Origin: Kiloniella majae
Lineage (GTDB): Bacteria; Pseudomonadota; Alphaproteobacteria; Kiloniellales; Kiloniellaceae
DNA: 64,000 nucleotides
Reading direction: 5' to 3'
NCBI RefSeq assembly: GCF_002118315.1
Contig: NZ_MTSZ01000003.1
Location: 186,001-250,000, forward strand
Shown here: positions 56,174-64,000 of the stretch, piece after piece
Layout of the letters: the number at the start of each line of letters is the position of its first letter
Position numbering within the stretch: the first letter of the stretch is position 1
Notes under the pieces: model-generated
Database searches by the model: none
What the model saw: the letters and a program-made list of their open reading frames with translations, nothing else
What the model was told of the DNA's origin: nothing
Translations under genes and position numbers: made by a program

Positions 56174-56848
56174 TTACCTTCTGGGAAGTGTCTTGGCAAG
56201 ATCTTCGCCTGCAAGAACCTCCTTAGAAGAGATTTTCGCGCTTATTTGTCGCAGAGATTGTGTGCCGTATGTGTTTCCTTGAACAGAAGCGACTTTGTAC
56301 CAAGCATAGGCTTGCACAAAATCAATTTGCACGCCACGCCCTCTCTCGTAAAAACGTCCTAAGTTCCTTTGGGCTATTGGGTGCCCTTGCATCGCAGCTT
56401 TTTTATACCAGAATGCGGCTTTTTCATAATTTACTTCTCGCCCAAGCCCGTTCTTGAAAATAGCTGCCAAGCTATTTTGGGCCGCAGGATCATTTGAATT
56501 GGCAGCTTTCTTTAACCAGTGAACAGCCAGATCGAAATCCTGATTAACACCAATGCCATCTGTATAGTATAGGCCAATAAAACTTTGTGCTTCTACGTTA
56601 CCCTGTTTTGCCGCCTCTAAATACCAATAAGCGGATTGCTTGTAGCTTAACTCTCCGTTTATGCCTTCGCGATAAATATGTCCCATATAGAGTTGTGCTG
56701 TCGTATCGTCTTGCTTTGCGGGTTGGCGAAATTCAGACAGAGCAGTTTCTAAATCGCCATTATTGTAGGCCTCTAGTCCAAGAGACGTATCAGCAAGAGA
56801 TTGAAGTGGGGCTAAAAATAACAAGGCAGAAATATAAAGGCGCAGCAT
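56174..56848 (-). CDS. Sel1-repeat secreted protein
   Basis: 224 residues from ATG 56848, which gives a clean signal peptide (MLRLYISALLFLAPLQSLAD) and has GAAG 6 bp upstream; a GTG 12 codons earlier is less likely. Five or so Sel1-like repeats of about 36 residues follow (AQLYMGHIYREGINGELSYKQSAYWYLEAAKQG, AQSFIGLYYTDGIGVNQDF and so on, AQRNLGRFYERGRGVQIDF). Sel1 proteins act as periplasmic protein-interaction scaffolds. Partner unknown. It lies 60 bp upstream of the DUF2946 gene on the same strand. Confidence 0.87.
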   Translation of the reverse strand: MLRLYISALLFLAPLQSLADTSLGLEAYNNGDLETALSEFRQPAKQDDTTAQLYMGHIYREGINGELSYKQSAYWYLEAAKQGNVEAQSFIGLYYTDGIGVNQDFDLAVHWLKKAANSNDPAAQNSLAAIFKNGLGREVNYEKAAFWYKKAAMQGHPIAQRNLGRFYERGRGVQIDFVQAYAWYKVASVQGNTYGTQSLRQISAKISSKEVLAGEDLAKTLPRR

Positions 56849-56966
56849 AATATCTTCATTTGTTGGTAAACTGGATAATACCACTATAGGCGTATTTATG
56901 AGCTTACTTACAGAGAAAATTAAAATCCCTGATTAGCGGTACCTATGAAGATTAAATGGTAAGTTT

Positions 56967-57236
56967 TTATACGTCGGGCGCAATAATCAGGATATGATCA
57001 TTGTCGTGATAAAGGGTCATTCCGTTTGCAAACTGACTATATGTTAGTCCGCCAACATCGGTACCTGAAGCTGTAATGTGTGAATCTTCGACAACACCTG
57101 TTTCAATCAAAGGTGTATCGGCTTCAATTTTGAGCGGTTCATCGCGGGCAAACAAAACCACTTCCCCTGCGTCATCAGGAAGAAGGTCGCCTAGTTGCAA
57201 GACAAGTTCATCGTCATTTTCAAAAAAATCGCTCAT
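56967..57236 (-). CDS. Small acidic hypothetical protein
   Basis: 89 residues, very acidic (17 Asp/Glu in the first 45). No signal peptide or membrane span. C-terminus GMTLYHDNDHILIIAPDV. AAGGA touches the ATG and an AGGA lies 12 bp further up. No family was recognised; coding potential is judged from composition and ribosome site only. Confidence 0.5.
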   Translation of the reverse strand: MSDFFENDDELVLQLGDLLPDDAGEVVLFARDEPLKIEADTPLIETGVVEDSHITASGTDVGGLTYSQFANGMTLYHDNDHILIIAPDV

Positions 57237-57660
57237 TCCTTAGTTTTATTCCTTTATGAATCCTGATGCAACGATTTTTTCTAGTGATTCCAGTGGCTTT
57301 TCTGTGACTGCCGGTGAATTTCTATGTGGCAGAAGTTAAATTAACCATAATAATCAGGGAATTGAAGATTATTATTCAAAGGACTTTTTCTTTTGATGGA
57401 TAAATCATGGCCTAATTATTTGAAAAAAATAAGATATGTCGATTTTGATTATGAGTTGATCGAAGAATTCTCTTTGCCAGTTTTGTAACTTTCTCTTATA
57501 AGCACAGAAAATTAAAACTGGTCACATAAAAGCCTCCAGCACGACAGACCCGAAAAATCGGGAAATAAACATATAAAAGTGACCATGAGCTAAAGGTATG
57601 AAAGACATATTTGCGTCTGGGATACCTGCAATTATGTCGTGAATGGGAAGGTCAAAATTA
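57237..57660. other. Intergenic region before the PEP carboxylase-like gene (424 bp)
   Basis: AT-rich. Contains the promoter at 57474-57502, a small CCGA/TCGG hairpin in the 5' leader (near 57550) and the GAAGG ribosome site at 57647. No coding sequence seen. Confidence 0.55.
57474..57502 (+). promoter_or_regulatory. Promoter of the PEP carboxylase-like gene
   Basis: TTGCCA, 17-base spacer, TATAAG. Start of transcription near 57509, leaving a 150-base leader. Confidence 0.65.
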
Positions 57661-60648
57661 ATGGCAAAATCTAAAGCCTCTAAAGGGCTCGCTTTGGACG
57701 CGTTGTTTTCTCAGGTTAAAGGTGAGAAGCGTTTTACGGAAGCTTGTGCACTGCGCGATGAATTGGAATCTCGTCTGATTACCATGCGGCAGCAGACAAC
57801 CAGCCATCCGCTGGGAAATCCGGTTCTGGAGCTTGCACACGATCTTTCCGAACGCTTGGCGGCGGGCAATCTGTCTGTCGATCTGCTTTCTCAGTTAGTA
57901 CAATATTTATCTGTCGAAGCCTTTGGAGACAGAGCCAAGCGTGTTTCAGATTATGTTGGTGTAGAAAGCATCGCAGACAATAAATTCCGACTGTCAGAGC
58001 TTTTCAAAGCTTTGGCCTTTGATGATGCGAATACGCAGCTTTCGTTTGAAGCTTTTAAAGACAATCTGGAACGTGAAGCATTCGGAATTGTTATCACTGC
58101 CCATCCGACCTTTGGTTTATCTAAAGAACTTTATCAAGCTCTGGCTCAGTTTACGGCGAATGAAAGCTCTGAGGGACAGGCGCTTGATTCCAAGGCGATT
58201 GACGCACTTAACCAGCTTGTCATTGGTCGCTCTCATGAACCGGATCAGGCCATTGATTTACTGGCCGAACATGGGCAGGCGATGGAAGCAATTGCTTCGA
58301 TACAACAGGCCTTGAGGGAAGTATATGACGTTGCTTTGGCCGTAGCAGAAGAGCTGTATCCTGAAAAATGGACCGAGCTTTCTCCTCGTGTTTTGTCGGT
58401 TGCAAGTTGGGTTGGATATGATCTGGATGGCCGTACGGACATTACCTGGGCGAATACCCTTCATACCCGCATGAAAGTTCAGGTTGTTCAGCTTGGGTAC
58501 TATATTTCCAAACTGAACGAGATTATCGCGACACATAAAGGCGAGAAGGATGAGTTGGAAACCACACTTGCCTTGATCAAGAGCCGGGTGACGCTTGCTT
58601 TACACGTTGCCGAAAAAGAAACTGAATTTTTCAGTAACAACAACGCATCGGAAGAAGCGTTAAAAGAGGTCTCCCGCTCTATTGTAGCTGATGATGGCGC
58701 ACGTCTTGTGCATACCGCGGAATTGATTGAAGCCATTAACCGCGCTTTGAGTTTAACAGATAAGGCTGATCTAAAACGGTCACTCATTATTCTGAGATCT
58801 GAAATTGCAAACTATGGTTTGGCCACATCCCATATGCACGTCAGACTTAATTCTGCACAGCTTCATAATGCCATTCGCAAGAATATTGCCATGGAAGGCG
58901 AACCGGATGATCCCGGACGTCGTAGAGGTAATTTCCGCGCGCTTTCCGGGTTGTTGGATGAGGTGCAGCCAATTCGCATAAACTTTGGCTCGTTATCTGC
59001 TGAACATACCACGGCAAAACGTATGTTTATGTTGATTGCCCAGATGATCAAGTATGTTGATGCATCACGTCCAATCCGCTTTTTGATTGCAGAGTGCGAC
59101 ACTCCTTTTACGATTTTGACGGCCCTTTATTACGCGAAGCTATTCGGGGTTGATGATCTCCTCGATATCTCTCCGCTCTTTGAAACGGGGACAGCGCTGG
59201 AACGCGGAAGTGAAGTCATTGCCGAACTTCTGGAGAACGAACACTACCGCGCCTATGTCGAAAAACGCGGTCGTTTGTGTATTCAAACCGGTTTCTCTGA
59301 TGCCGGACGTTATTTAGGGCAGGTTTCAGCGTCGCTTGCGATTGAACGGCTGCATATGAAACTGGCACGGTTGCTGGCTGATTATAATGTCAAAGGTGTC
59401 GAGGTTGTTATTTTTGATACCCACGGCGAATCAATGGGGCGCGGGGCGCATCCATTAAGTTTTAATGATCGCCTTAAATATGTGTCTTCCCCGATGACAC
59501 GTTCATTGTTTGCAGCAAATAATATTCCTTTAAAACAGGAAGTCAGCTTTCAGGGGGGGGACGGATATCTTTATTTCGGAACTCCCAAGCTTGCGCTGAC
59601 CACCGTAACTCGTTTGCTGGAACATGCGCTGGGTAAGCCAACTGTGGATGACAAGGATGCTTTTTATACAAACACAGACTATTCACTGGATTTCTTTTTA
59701 ACCCTAAAAGATTTTCACGAGAATACGCTGGAGAACAAAGACTACGCAGCGCTTCTAGGGTCTTTTAGTACCAATCTGCTGTACCAGACAGGATCCCGAA
59801 AAAGCAAACGTCAGCACGATAAACACCATGGGATTGACCGGGGACATCCGTCACAAATCAGAGCAATTCCGCATAATGCCATCCTTCAGCAACTGGGTTA
59901 TCTGGCCAACACAGCGGGCGGTTTCGGTACGGCCATATCCAGAGATCTGGACGCTTTTGTGAAATTACACGGAGAATCAGACCGGGTTCAACGCTTTATG
60001 GATATGGTGTCCTATGCAAAAGGTCTAAGTAGTTTGAATACACCGGAAGCATACGCTGCACTTTTTAACCCCAGATATTGGTTAGCAAAGGCCTATGCGG
60101 TGAAACATACTGAACGTGCCCGCGATCAACTTCGTCTTTCTAATCTGGTTGGCGATACCCAGCGTTATGATGGCATGAACAGGATGCTACAGATTTTCCG
60201 TCAGGATGCGATCCATCTCCACAGTGGATTGGATGCGCTGACTGCTGATGGGCAAGAAAAGGTCTTCCCTTTTGATACGCGTCGACGAATAAACCTGATC
60301 ATTCTGCATATTGTTCGCTTGTGCCTTATTCAGGAAATCTTCCTGTTGGCGATGCGTATTCCTGCCTTTGCCAACCGTGATGATTTAACACTTGAGGATT
60401 TGATTCAGGATATTATCGCGATGGAGATCCCGGCAGCATTAGAGGAGTTGAAAGCAACTTTCCCTGTTCACGAGGGGAAAACGGTTTTCACCGCTAAAGA
60501 GTATGGTGAACCAAGCGATTATAGCGATGCTGAAACCCGTGATTATTCCGATGAGCATGCAAATATCTTTGAGCCGATTGAAGAGTTGTATGATCTTTGC
60601 CGCAGGATCTCTGTCGGTATTTCAAATAGTATTGGTGCGCACGGGTAA
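57661..60648 (+). CDS. Phosphoenolpyruvate carboxylase-like protein (divergent)
   Basis: 995 residues from ATG 57661 (GAAGG 9 bp upstream). Global match to PEP carboxylase: ITAHPTF with H148, SWVGYDLDGRTDITW, PLFET with E508, GFSDAGR with D547, and FDTHGESMGRGAHP at 585-598. Compared with the canonical pattern, TAHPTE becomes TAHPTF, GGDRDGNP becomes GYDLDGRT, SDSxKD becomes SDAGRY, FHGRGGSxGRGG becomes FDTHGESMGRGA, and the C-terminal NTG becomes AHG. Metal ligands look intact. It may be a distant PEP carboxylase of the anaplerotic pathway or a paralogue with other chemistry. DUF924 follows. Confidence 0.8.
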   Translation: MAKSKASKGLALDALFSQVKGEKRFTEACALRDELESRLITMRQQTTSHPLGNPVLELAHDLSERLAAGNLSVDLLSQLVQYLSVEAFGDRAKRVSDYVGVESIADNKFRLSELFKALAFDDANTQLSFEAFKDNLEREAFGIVITAHPTFGLSKELYQALAQFTANESSEGQALDSKAIDALNQLVIGRSHEPDQAIDLLAEHGQAMEAIASIQQALREVYDVALAVAEELYPEKWTELSPRVLSVASWVGYDLDGRTDITWANTLHTRMKVQVVQLGYYISKLNEIIATHKGEKDELETTLALIKSRVTLALHVAEKETEFFSNNNASEEALKEVSRSIVADDGARLVHTAELIEAINRALSLTDKADLKRSLIILRSEIANYGLATSHMHVRLNSAQLHNAIRKNIAMEGEPDDPGRRRGNFRALSGLLDEVQPIRINFGSLSAEHTTAKRMFMLIAQMIKYVDASRPIRFLIAECDTPFTILTALYYAKLFGVDDLLDISPLFETGTALERGSEVIAELLENEHYRAYVEKRGRLCIQTGFSDAGRYLGQVSASLAIERLHMKLARLLADYNVKGVEVVIFDTHGESMGRGAHPLSFNDRLKYVSSPMTRSLFAANNIPLKQEVSFQGGDGYLYFGTPKLALTTVTRLLEHALGKPTVDDKDAFYTNTDYSLDFFLTLKDFHENTLENKDYAALLGSFSTNLLYQTGSRKSKRQHDKHHGIDRGHPSQIRAIPHNAILQQLGYLANTAGGFGTAISRDLDAFVKLHGESDRVQRFMDMVSYAKGLSSLNTPEAYAALFNPRYWLAKAYAVKHTERARDQLRLSNLVGDTQRYDGMNRMLQIFRQDAIHLHSGLDALTADGQEKVFPFDTRRRINLIILHIVRLCLIQEIFLLAMRIPAFANRDDLTLEDLIQDIIAMEIPAALEELKATFPVHEGKTVFTAKEYGEPSDYSDAETRDYSDEHANIFEPIEELYDLCRRISVGISNSIGAHG

Positions 60649-60752
60649 CGCATTGGTATAAATGGGTTCAGAATCTGCGATTTCTCATTTAGGGAGTACA
60701 TTACAGATTCTGAATTTTAATGCGGAATGCTGGTTTCTTGAGGGGATATACT

Positions 60753-61292
60753 GTGATTGATGATGTTTTGGATTTTTGGTTAGCTGACGGTATGGATCGG
60801 AAGTGGTTCTTTAAAGATCCGGAATTCGATCGCGAAGTTGCCGAAAAACTCGGTCCCCTCTATGAAAAGGCAAGTGCAGGTGAGCTTGATCACTGGGCCG
60901 AGACAGCCAAGGGCTGTTTGGCACTTTGTATTTTGCTAGATCAAGCCCCGCGTAATTTGTTCCGAAATGATCCCAAGACCTTTGCCAAGGATAAAAAGGC
61001 ATTAGAGATTGCTCAAAAAGTTATCAATAAAGGATGGCATAATGAACTTCCGCAACGAGAGCGAAATTTTATCCTTTTACCCTTTGAGCATAGTGAAGAC
61101 CTTGCCATGCAGGAAAAATCTTTAGAGCTTTATCAGGATATGGATGAAAATCCTGATTGGCTGAGTTACGCGCAAAAGCACGAAGTTATCATTCGTCGCT
61201 TTGGCCGTTTTCCGCATCGTAATGAAGTACTGGGCCGGGAAAGCACACCAGAGGAAATTGAATTCCTCAAACAACCGGGATCTTCTTTCTAG
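60753..61292 (+). CDS. DUF924 family protein
   Basis: 179 residues from GTG 60753, which has AGGGGA 7 bp upstream; ATG 60720 adds 11 residues but lacks a ribosome site. DUF924 signs: VLDFWLADGMDRKWFFKDPEFDREV, LCILLDQAPRNLFRNDPKTFAKDKKALEIA, ERNFILLPFEHSEDLAMQEKSLELY and C-terminal FGRFPHRNEVLGRESTPEEIEFL. The fold is a TPR-like helical bundle; function unknown. It is 104 bp after the PEP carboxylase-like gene. Confidence 0.9.
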   Translation: MIDDVLDFWLADGMDRKWFFKDPEFDREVAEKLGPLYEKASAGELDHWAETAKGCLALCILLDQAPRNLFRNDPKTFAKDKKALEIAQKVINKGWHNELPQRERNFILLPFEHSEDLAMQEKSLELYQDMDENPDWLSYAQKHEVIIRRFGRFPHRNEVLGRESTPEEIEFLKQPGSSF

Positions 61293-61320
61293 TCTTGTTT
61301 CGAAACAGGCTATCTAGATT

Positions 61321-61356
61321 TTGACTTTTTGTGCCCGCCTTCGAAGGTCAATTTTT
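61321..61356 (+). terminator. Possible terminator after DUF924
   Basis: Stem TTGACTTT / AAGGTCAA (one wobble), 15-base loop, then five T. It would separate DUF924 from the FMN riboswitch transcript. Confidence 0.4.
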
Positions 61357-61369
61357 CAATAGAAGTTAC

Positions 61370-61378
61370 TGATAATAT
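61370..61378 (+). promoter_or_regulatory. Extended -10 promoter of ribH
   Basis: TGATAATAT, an extended -10, about 35 bases before the riboswitch. No good -35 was identified. Confidence 0.4.
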
Positions 61379-61412
61379 CGGATAAAAGCTTTTTGTCCTT
61401 TGTGAAGAGGAT

Positions 61413-61560
61413 GTGTTCTCGGGGCGGGGTGAAAGTCCCTACCGGCGGTAATTGTTTTTTGCATTAGCCCGCGAGCGCTTCTCAACCCATTTGTTGGGAA
61501 GGTCAGCAGATTTGGTGAAATTCCAAAGCCGACGGTTAAAGTCCGGATGGTAGAGAGCAG
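61413..61560 (+). ncRNA. FMN riboswitch (RFN element)
   Basis: Conserved blocks in order: TCTCGGGGCGGGGTGAAAG, CCCTACCGGCGGTA, AGCCCGCGAGCG, a variable hairpin (CAACCC/GGGAAG region), CAGATTTGGTGAAATTCC, AAGCCGACGGTTAAAGTCC and GGATGGTAGAGAGCAG. P1 pairs GTTCTC (61415) with GAGAGC (61553). It directly precedes ribH; FMN binding should shut down expression. The platform is the following 80 bases. Confidence 0.95.
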
Positions 61561-61641
61561 AATGACAAAATATCTATGCTTAATAGATGTCCGGTTGTTG
61601 TGTGCGCCCTGATTCTCGCTTTAAATTCGAACGGAAAAACG

Positions 61642-62121
61642 ATGAATCAGATAAAAAATCAAACCATTGAAGGCAGTATGTCTTTTGCTTTGATCCAGGC
61701 AAAATGGCATGGGGATATTGTTGGTAATTGTACAAAGGCATTTATTGACGAAATTGAAAAACAGACAAATGGGGTGTCCAGTGTTGACGTTTTTGATGTC
61801 CCTGGAGCTTTGGAAATCCCTCTTCTTGCCAAGAAGTTAGCCGAAACAGGTAAGTATTTTGCTGTTGTTGGTACAGCACTTGTTGTCGATGGAGGTATCT
61901 ATCGACATGATTTCGTTTCGCAAGCTGTTATTGACGGTGTAATGCAAGTACAGCTAGACACAGGTATTCCTGTTTTGAGTGCTATTTTAACACCGCATCA
62001 TTTCCATAATTCAGACGAACATCATGGCTTTTTTCTTGAGCATTTTAAGGTTAAGGGGCGCGAAGCCGCTGATGCGTGTATAGCGATTACAGAACTCCAT
62101 CGAGAACTGGCTTCCCAATAA
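61642..62121 (+). CDS. ribH: 6,7-dimethyl-8-ribityllumazine synthase, type II
   Basis: 159 residues from ATG 61642 (GGA 7 bp upstream); an in-frame ATG at 61576 adds 22 non-homologous residues. RibH2 signs: FALIQAKWHGDIVGNC, VPGALEIPLLAKKL, DGGIYRHDFVSQAVIDGVMQVQLDTGIPVLSAILTPHHFH, with H89 in RHDFV. It condenses an aminouracil with dihydroxybutanone phosphate in riboflavin synthesis. Type II enzymes, as in Brucella RibH2, often stand alone under an FMN riboswitch, as seen here. No other rib genes are nearby. Confidence 0.93.
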   Translation: MNQIKNQTIEGSMSFALIQAKWHGDIVGNCTKAFIDEIEKQTNGVSSVDVFDVPGALEIPLLAKKLAETGKYFAVVGTALVVDGGIYRHDFVSQAVIDGVMQVQLDTGIPVLSAILTPHHFHNSDEHHGFFLEHFKVKGREAADACIAITELHRELASQ

Positions 62122-62134
62122 GTTTTGATTATTA

Positions 62135-62173
62135 AAGAGGAAGCTTGCGGTTTCTCGTTTCAAGCTTCCTCTT
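62135..62173. terminator. Hairpin between ribH and yqjG-like gene
   Basis: Stem AAGAGGAAGCTTG / CAAGCTTCCTCTT, 13 bp perfect with a 13-base loop, between convergent genes. The T stretch is short, so efficiency is unsure. Confidence 0.6.
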
Positions 62174-62205
62174 ATAGTGTTATTGCCAACTATGTTCTGT
62201 GTTGC

Positions 62206-63180
62206 TCATCTATTATGTGGCTGGTTAAAATCGATATCAGGTCCAACAGGGATGACACCGGTTGGGTTAATTGTTCCGTGACTACCGTAATAATGGGCCT
62301 TGATATGAGGAATGTTAACAGTTTCTGCGACGCCTTCGTATTGGTAAAGCTCGCGTGTTAGTGCCCATAGATTGGGGTAGTCCACAAGCCGCTTCTTGTT
62401 ACATTTGAAGTGTCCAAAATAGACGGGGTCAAAACGTAACAAGGTGGTGAAAAGGCGCCAGTCAGCTTCCGTCAAGCGGTCTCCGGCCAGGTACTTCTGT
62501 GAATTCAGCCGTTCTTCCAGGTCGTCCATCACTTTGAAAAGCGCATGGTAAGCTTCTTCATAGGCTTGCTGGGTTGTTGCAAAGCCGCTTTTGTAAACGC
62601 CATTGTTGATATTGTGATAGACCAATTCGTTCACACTATCGATGGTTTCTCGTATGTCTTCCGGATAAAGATCAGGAACATCCTTCGTTGCAAAGGCATC
62701 AAAGGAGCTATTGAACATCCTGACGATTTCGGAAGACTCGTTTGAGATAATGGTTTGTTCCTTTTTATCCCATAGCACAGGAACGGTAACGCGACCCGTA
62801 TAGTTTGGGTCAGCTTTTGTGTAGATTTGATAGAGATACTCAGACCCGTAAAGATGATCTTCGGTAGAGCCAAGATCCTCAGGTTTGAATTCCCAGCCAT
62901 TTTCTTTCATTTCCCAGTGGACCACAGAGACTGAGATAACCTCTTCCAACCCTTTAAGGCTTCTGAAAATCAGGGCTCGGTGTGCCCAGGGGCAGGCAAG
63001 ATTTACATAGAGATGATAGCGTCCGCTTTCGGCAGGATAGCCTTTTTCTCCATTGGGGCCTTTGGAACCATCCGCCGTCACCCAGTTTCTGAACTGCGCG
63101 TCTTTTCGTTGAAACTTGCCATTGCTGCTTTTGGTGTCATACCAGACATCATGCCATTGGCCATCGACGAGTTTTCCCAT
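62206..63180 (-). CDS. Glutathionyl-hydroquinone reductase (YqjG/PcpF-like)
   Basis: 324 residues, the family's size. Active cysteine C63 in VNLACPWAHRALIFR, an extra N-terminal segment, and VPVLWDKKEQTIISNESSEIVRMFN as the glutathione-binding part. The C-terminal GST helical domain has YLAGDRLTEADWRLFTTLLRFDPVYFGHFKCN. It reduces glutathionyl-hydroquinones, releasing hydroquinone. It lies 29 bp after a pirin gene on the same strand, a frequent pairing. Confidence 0.94.
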   Translation of the reverse strand: MGKLVDGQWHDVWYDTKSSNGKFQRKDAQFRNWVTADGSKGPNGEKGYPAESGRYHLYVNLACPWAHRALIFRSLKGLEEVISVSVVHWEMKENGWEFKPEDLGSTEDHLYGSEYLYQIYTKADPNYTGRVTVPVLWDKKEQTIISNESSEIVRMFNSSFDAFATKDVPDLYPEDIRETIDSVNELVYHNINNGVYKSGFATTQQAYEEAYHALFKVMDDLEERLNSQKYLAGDRLTEADWRLFTTLLRFDPVYFGHFKCNKKRLVDYPNLWALTRELYQYEGVAETVNIPHIKAHYYGSHGTINPTGVIPVGPDIDFNQPHNR

Positions 63181-63209
63181 TTATCTGTTCCTTTTTTTTG
63201 GCTGCTGTC

Positions 63210-63920
63210 TTATTGAACCGTATCTGGCAGGTCTGCAAAAATTAACTCTGCGTTCCCGAGGGCTTTGATGTTTAAGTTGTCTTCGTTCGCGATCATCGCG
63301 CCATCTCGCTCATTCAGTTGCTGACCATTGAGTTCGATCGAACCTTTTGAAACCACAAGGTAGCCTAGTCGGTCTTTCTCTATGGGTTGGCTTATCTCTT
63401 CATTTTCTTTCAGGTGCGTCCCGTAAAGAGTTGCATTTTGATTTATGGGCAACGCATCGGGATGTTTTTTCTCTCCGGATGCCAGTGGTAGAAAGGCGCC
63501 CGCGTAATCAACTTGGGAAAAAGTCTTCTGGTTCCAGTGAGGTTTGAGGTAGGTTTCTGATGGGTGAATCCAGATTTGATAAAGGCCTGTTATCTCTGTT
63601 TCATGGTTATATTCACTATGAAGGATACCTTTGCCAGCCGTCATGACCTGTATATCACCCGCAGGAGTTTTTCCTTTGTTGGAAAGATGATCTTCATGAG
63701 AAATTGCGCCGTATCGTACATAGGTTATGATTTCCATGTTCCGGTGCCCATGCATTGGAAAGCCGCCACCGGGTTGGATTTCATCATCATTCCAAACCAA
63801 CAAAGGACCGATGCCTGTGCGATCTGGGTTCATATAGTTTGCAAAGCTGAAATGATAACGGGCATTCAACCACTCATTTTGAAATCTGCCCAAACTATTA
63901 AAGGGTCTGATATCGATCAT
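63210..63920 (-). CDS. Pirin family protein
   Basis: 236 residues, two-cupin pirin fold. Metal ligands H57, H59 (FPMHGHRNMEIITY), H101 and E103 (GKGILHSEYN) are all present, and GGGFPMH and LYQIWIHPSE fit. Some pirins act as quercetin 2,3-dioxygenases; the role here is unproven. GGAGATCCTG lies before the ATG. Probably cotranscribed with the downstream glutathionyl-hydroquinone reductase gene, which suggests quinone or redox stress. Confidence 0.92.
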   Translation of the reverse strand: MIDIRPFNSLGRFQNEWLNARYHFSFANYMNPDRTGIGPLLVWNDDEIQPGGGFPMHGHRNMEIITYVRYGAISHEDHLSNKGKTPAGDIQVMTAGKGILHSEYNHETEITGLYQIWIHPSETYLKPHWNQKTFSQVDYAGAFLPLASGEKKHPDALPINQNATLYGTHLKENEEISQPIEKDRLGYLVVSKGSIELNGQQLNERDGAMIANEDNLNIKALGNAELIFADLPDTVQ

Positions 63921-64000
63921 CAGGATCTCCTGTATTCTTAAAAATGACTATTCAGCTAAAGATAGTTATGTCACTTTAAGATTATAATATGTGAAATTAG

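Overview
The window reads as a chromosomal segment of a free-living, probably marine alphaproteobacterium of the Rhodospirillales/Kiloniella/Terasakiella type with moderate G+C. The evidence is: a CcrM-type GANTC methyltransferase next to rnhB; an ATP synthase Fo operon with separate b and b' genes and an AtpI gene; the ispH-thrB-rnhA and thrC-M16 peptidase-GNAT gene orders; the mutY / DUF721 / dsbA / smc neighbourhood; a type II lumazine synthase under an FMN riboswitch; and two TRAP transporters. Genus assignment is inference. No phage, insertion sequence, integrase or CRISPR array was seen. Genes are densely packed and most are core housekeeping.

Layout: 1-3.5 kb, end of thrC, an M16 peptidase, a GNAT acetyltransferase and YqgE. 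3.7-8.3 kb, a ScsB/DsbD-type disulfide reductase, a peroxiredoxin, a DUF1194 secreted protein and a lone short flagellin. 8.3-11.5 kb, rnhA-thrB-ispH and a lipoprotein. 11.8-16.9 kb, a tandem glycine riboswitch followed by gcvT-gcvH-gcvP and a structured, well-terminated 3' region. 17-20.4 kb, a class II amidotransferase and the atpI-atpB-atpE-b'-b operon with a clear promoter. 20.6-26.9 kb, smc, dsbA, a DciA-like DUF721 protein and mutY. 27-34.4 kb, a ClbS/DfsB-like protein, ccrM, rnhB, a cation/proton antiporter, moaB, a lytic transglycosylase and a divergent uracil-DNA glycosylase.

34.9-44 kb, ETF:ubiquinone oxidoreductase, a TPR lipoprotein, ispE, a membrane-anchored basic protein, tRNA-Gln(UUG), an iodotyrosine-deiodinase-like flavoprotein, a second GNAT, a spermidine synthase-like enzyme and a YaiI protein. 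44-53 kb, a dicarboxylate-uptake region: a DctB-like sensor kinase without a partner regulator, dctPQM, then a TAXI-type TRAP pair preceded by a good sigma-54 promoter. 53-57.2 kb, a His-rich secreted protein, an AlkC-like glycosylase, a copper chaperone with a DUF2946 protein, a Sel1 protein and a small acidic protein. 57.6-64 kb, a very divergent PEP carboxylase homologue, DUF924, FMN riboswitch-ribH2, a glutathionyl-hydroquinone reductase and a pirin.

The most notable signals are: nine GANTC sites packed into 113 bp at the ccrM promoter; the PEP-carboxylase-like protein that keeps metal ligands but has lost several invariant catalytic motifs; a uracil-DNA glycosylase lacking two expected cluster cysteines and other motif residues; the deiodinase-like flavoprotein with the halotyrosine-binding triad; and the sigma-54 promoter of the TAXI transporter. 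No wholly new multi-gene system could be demonstrated from sequence alone.
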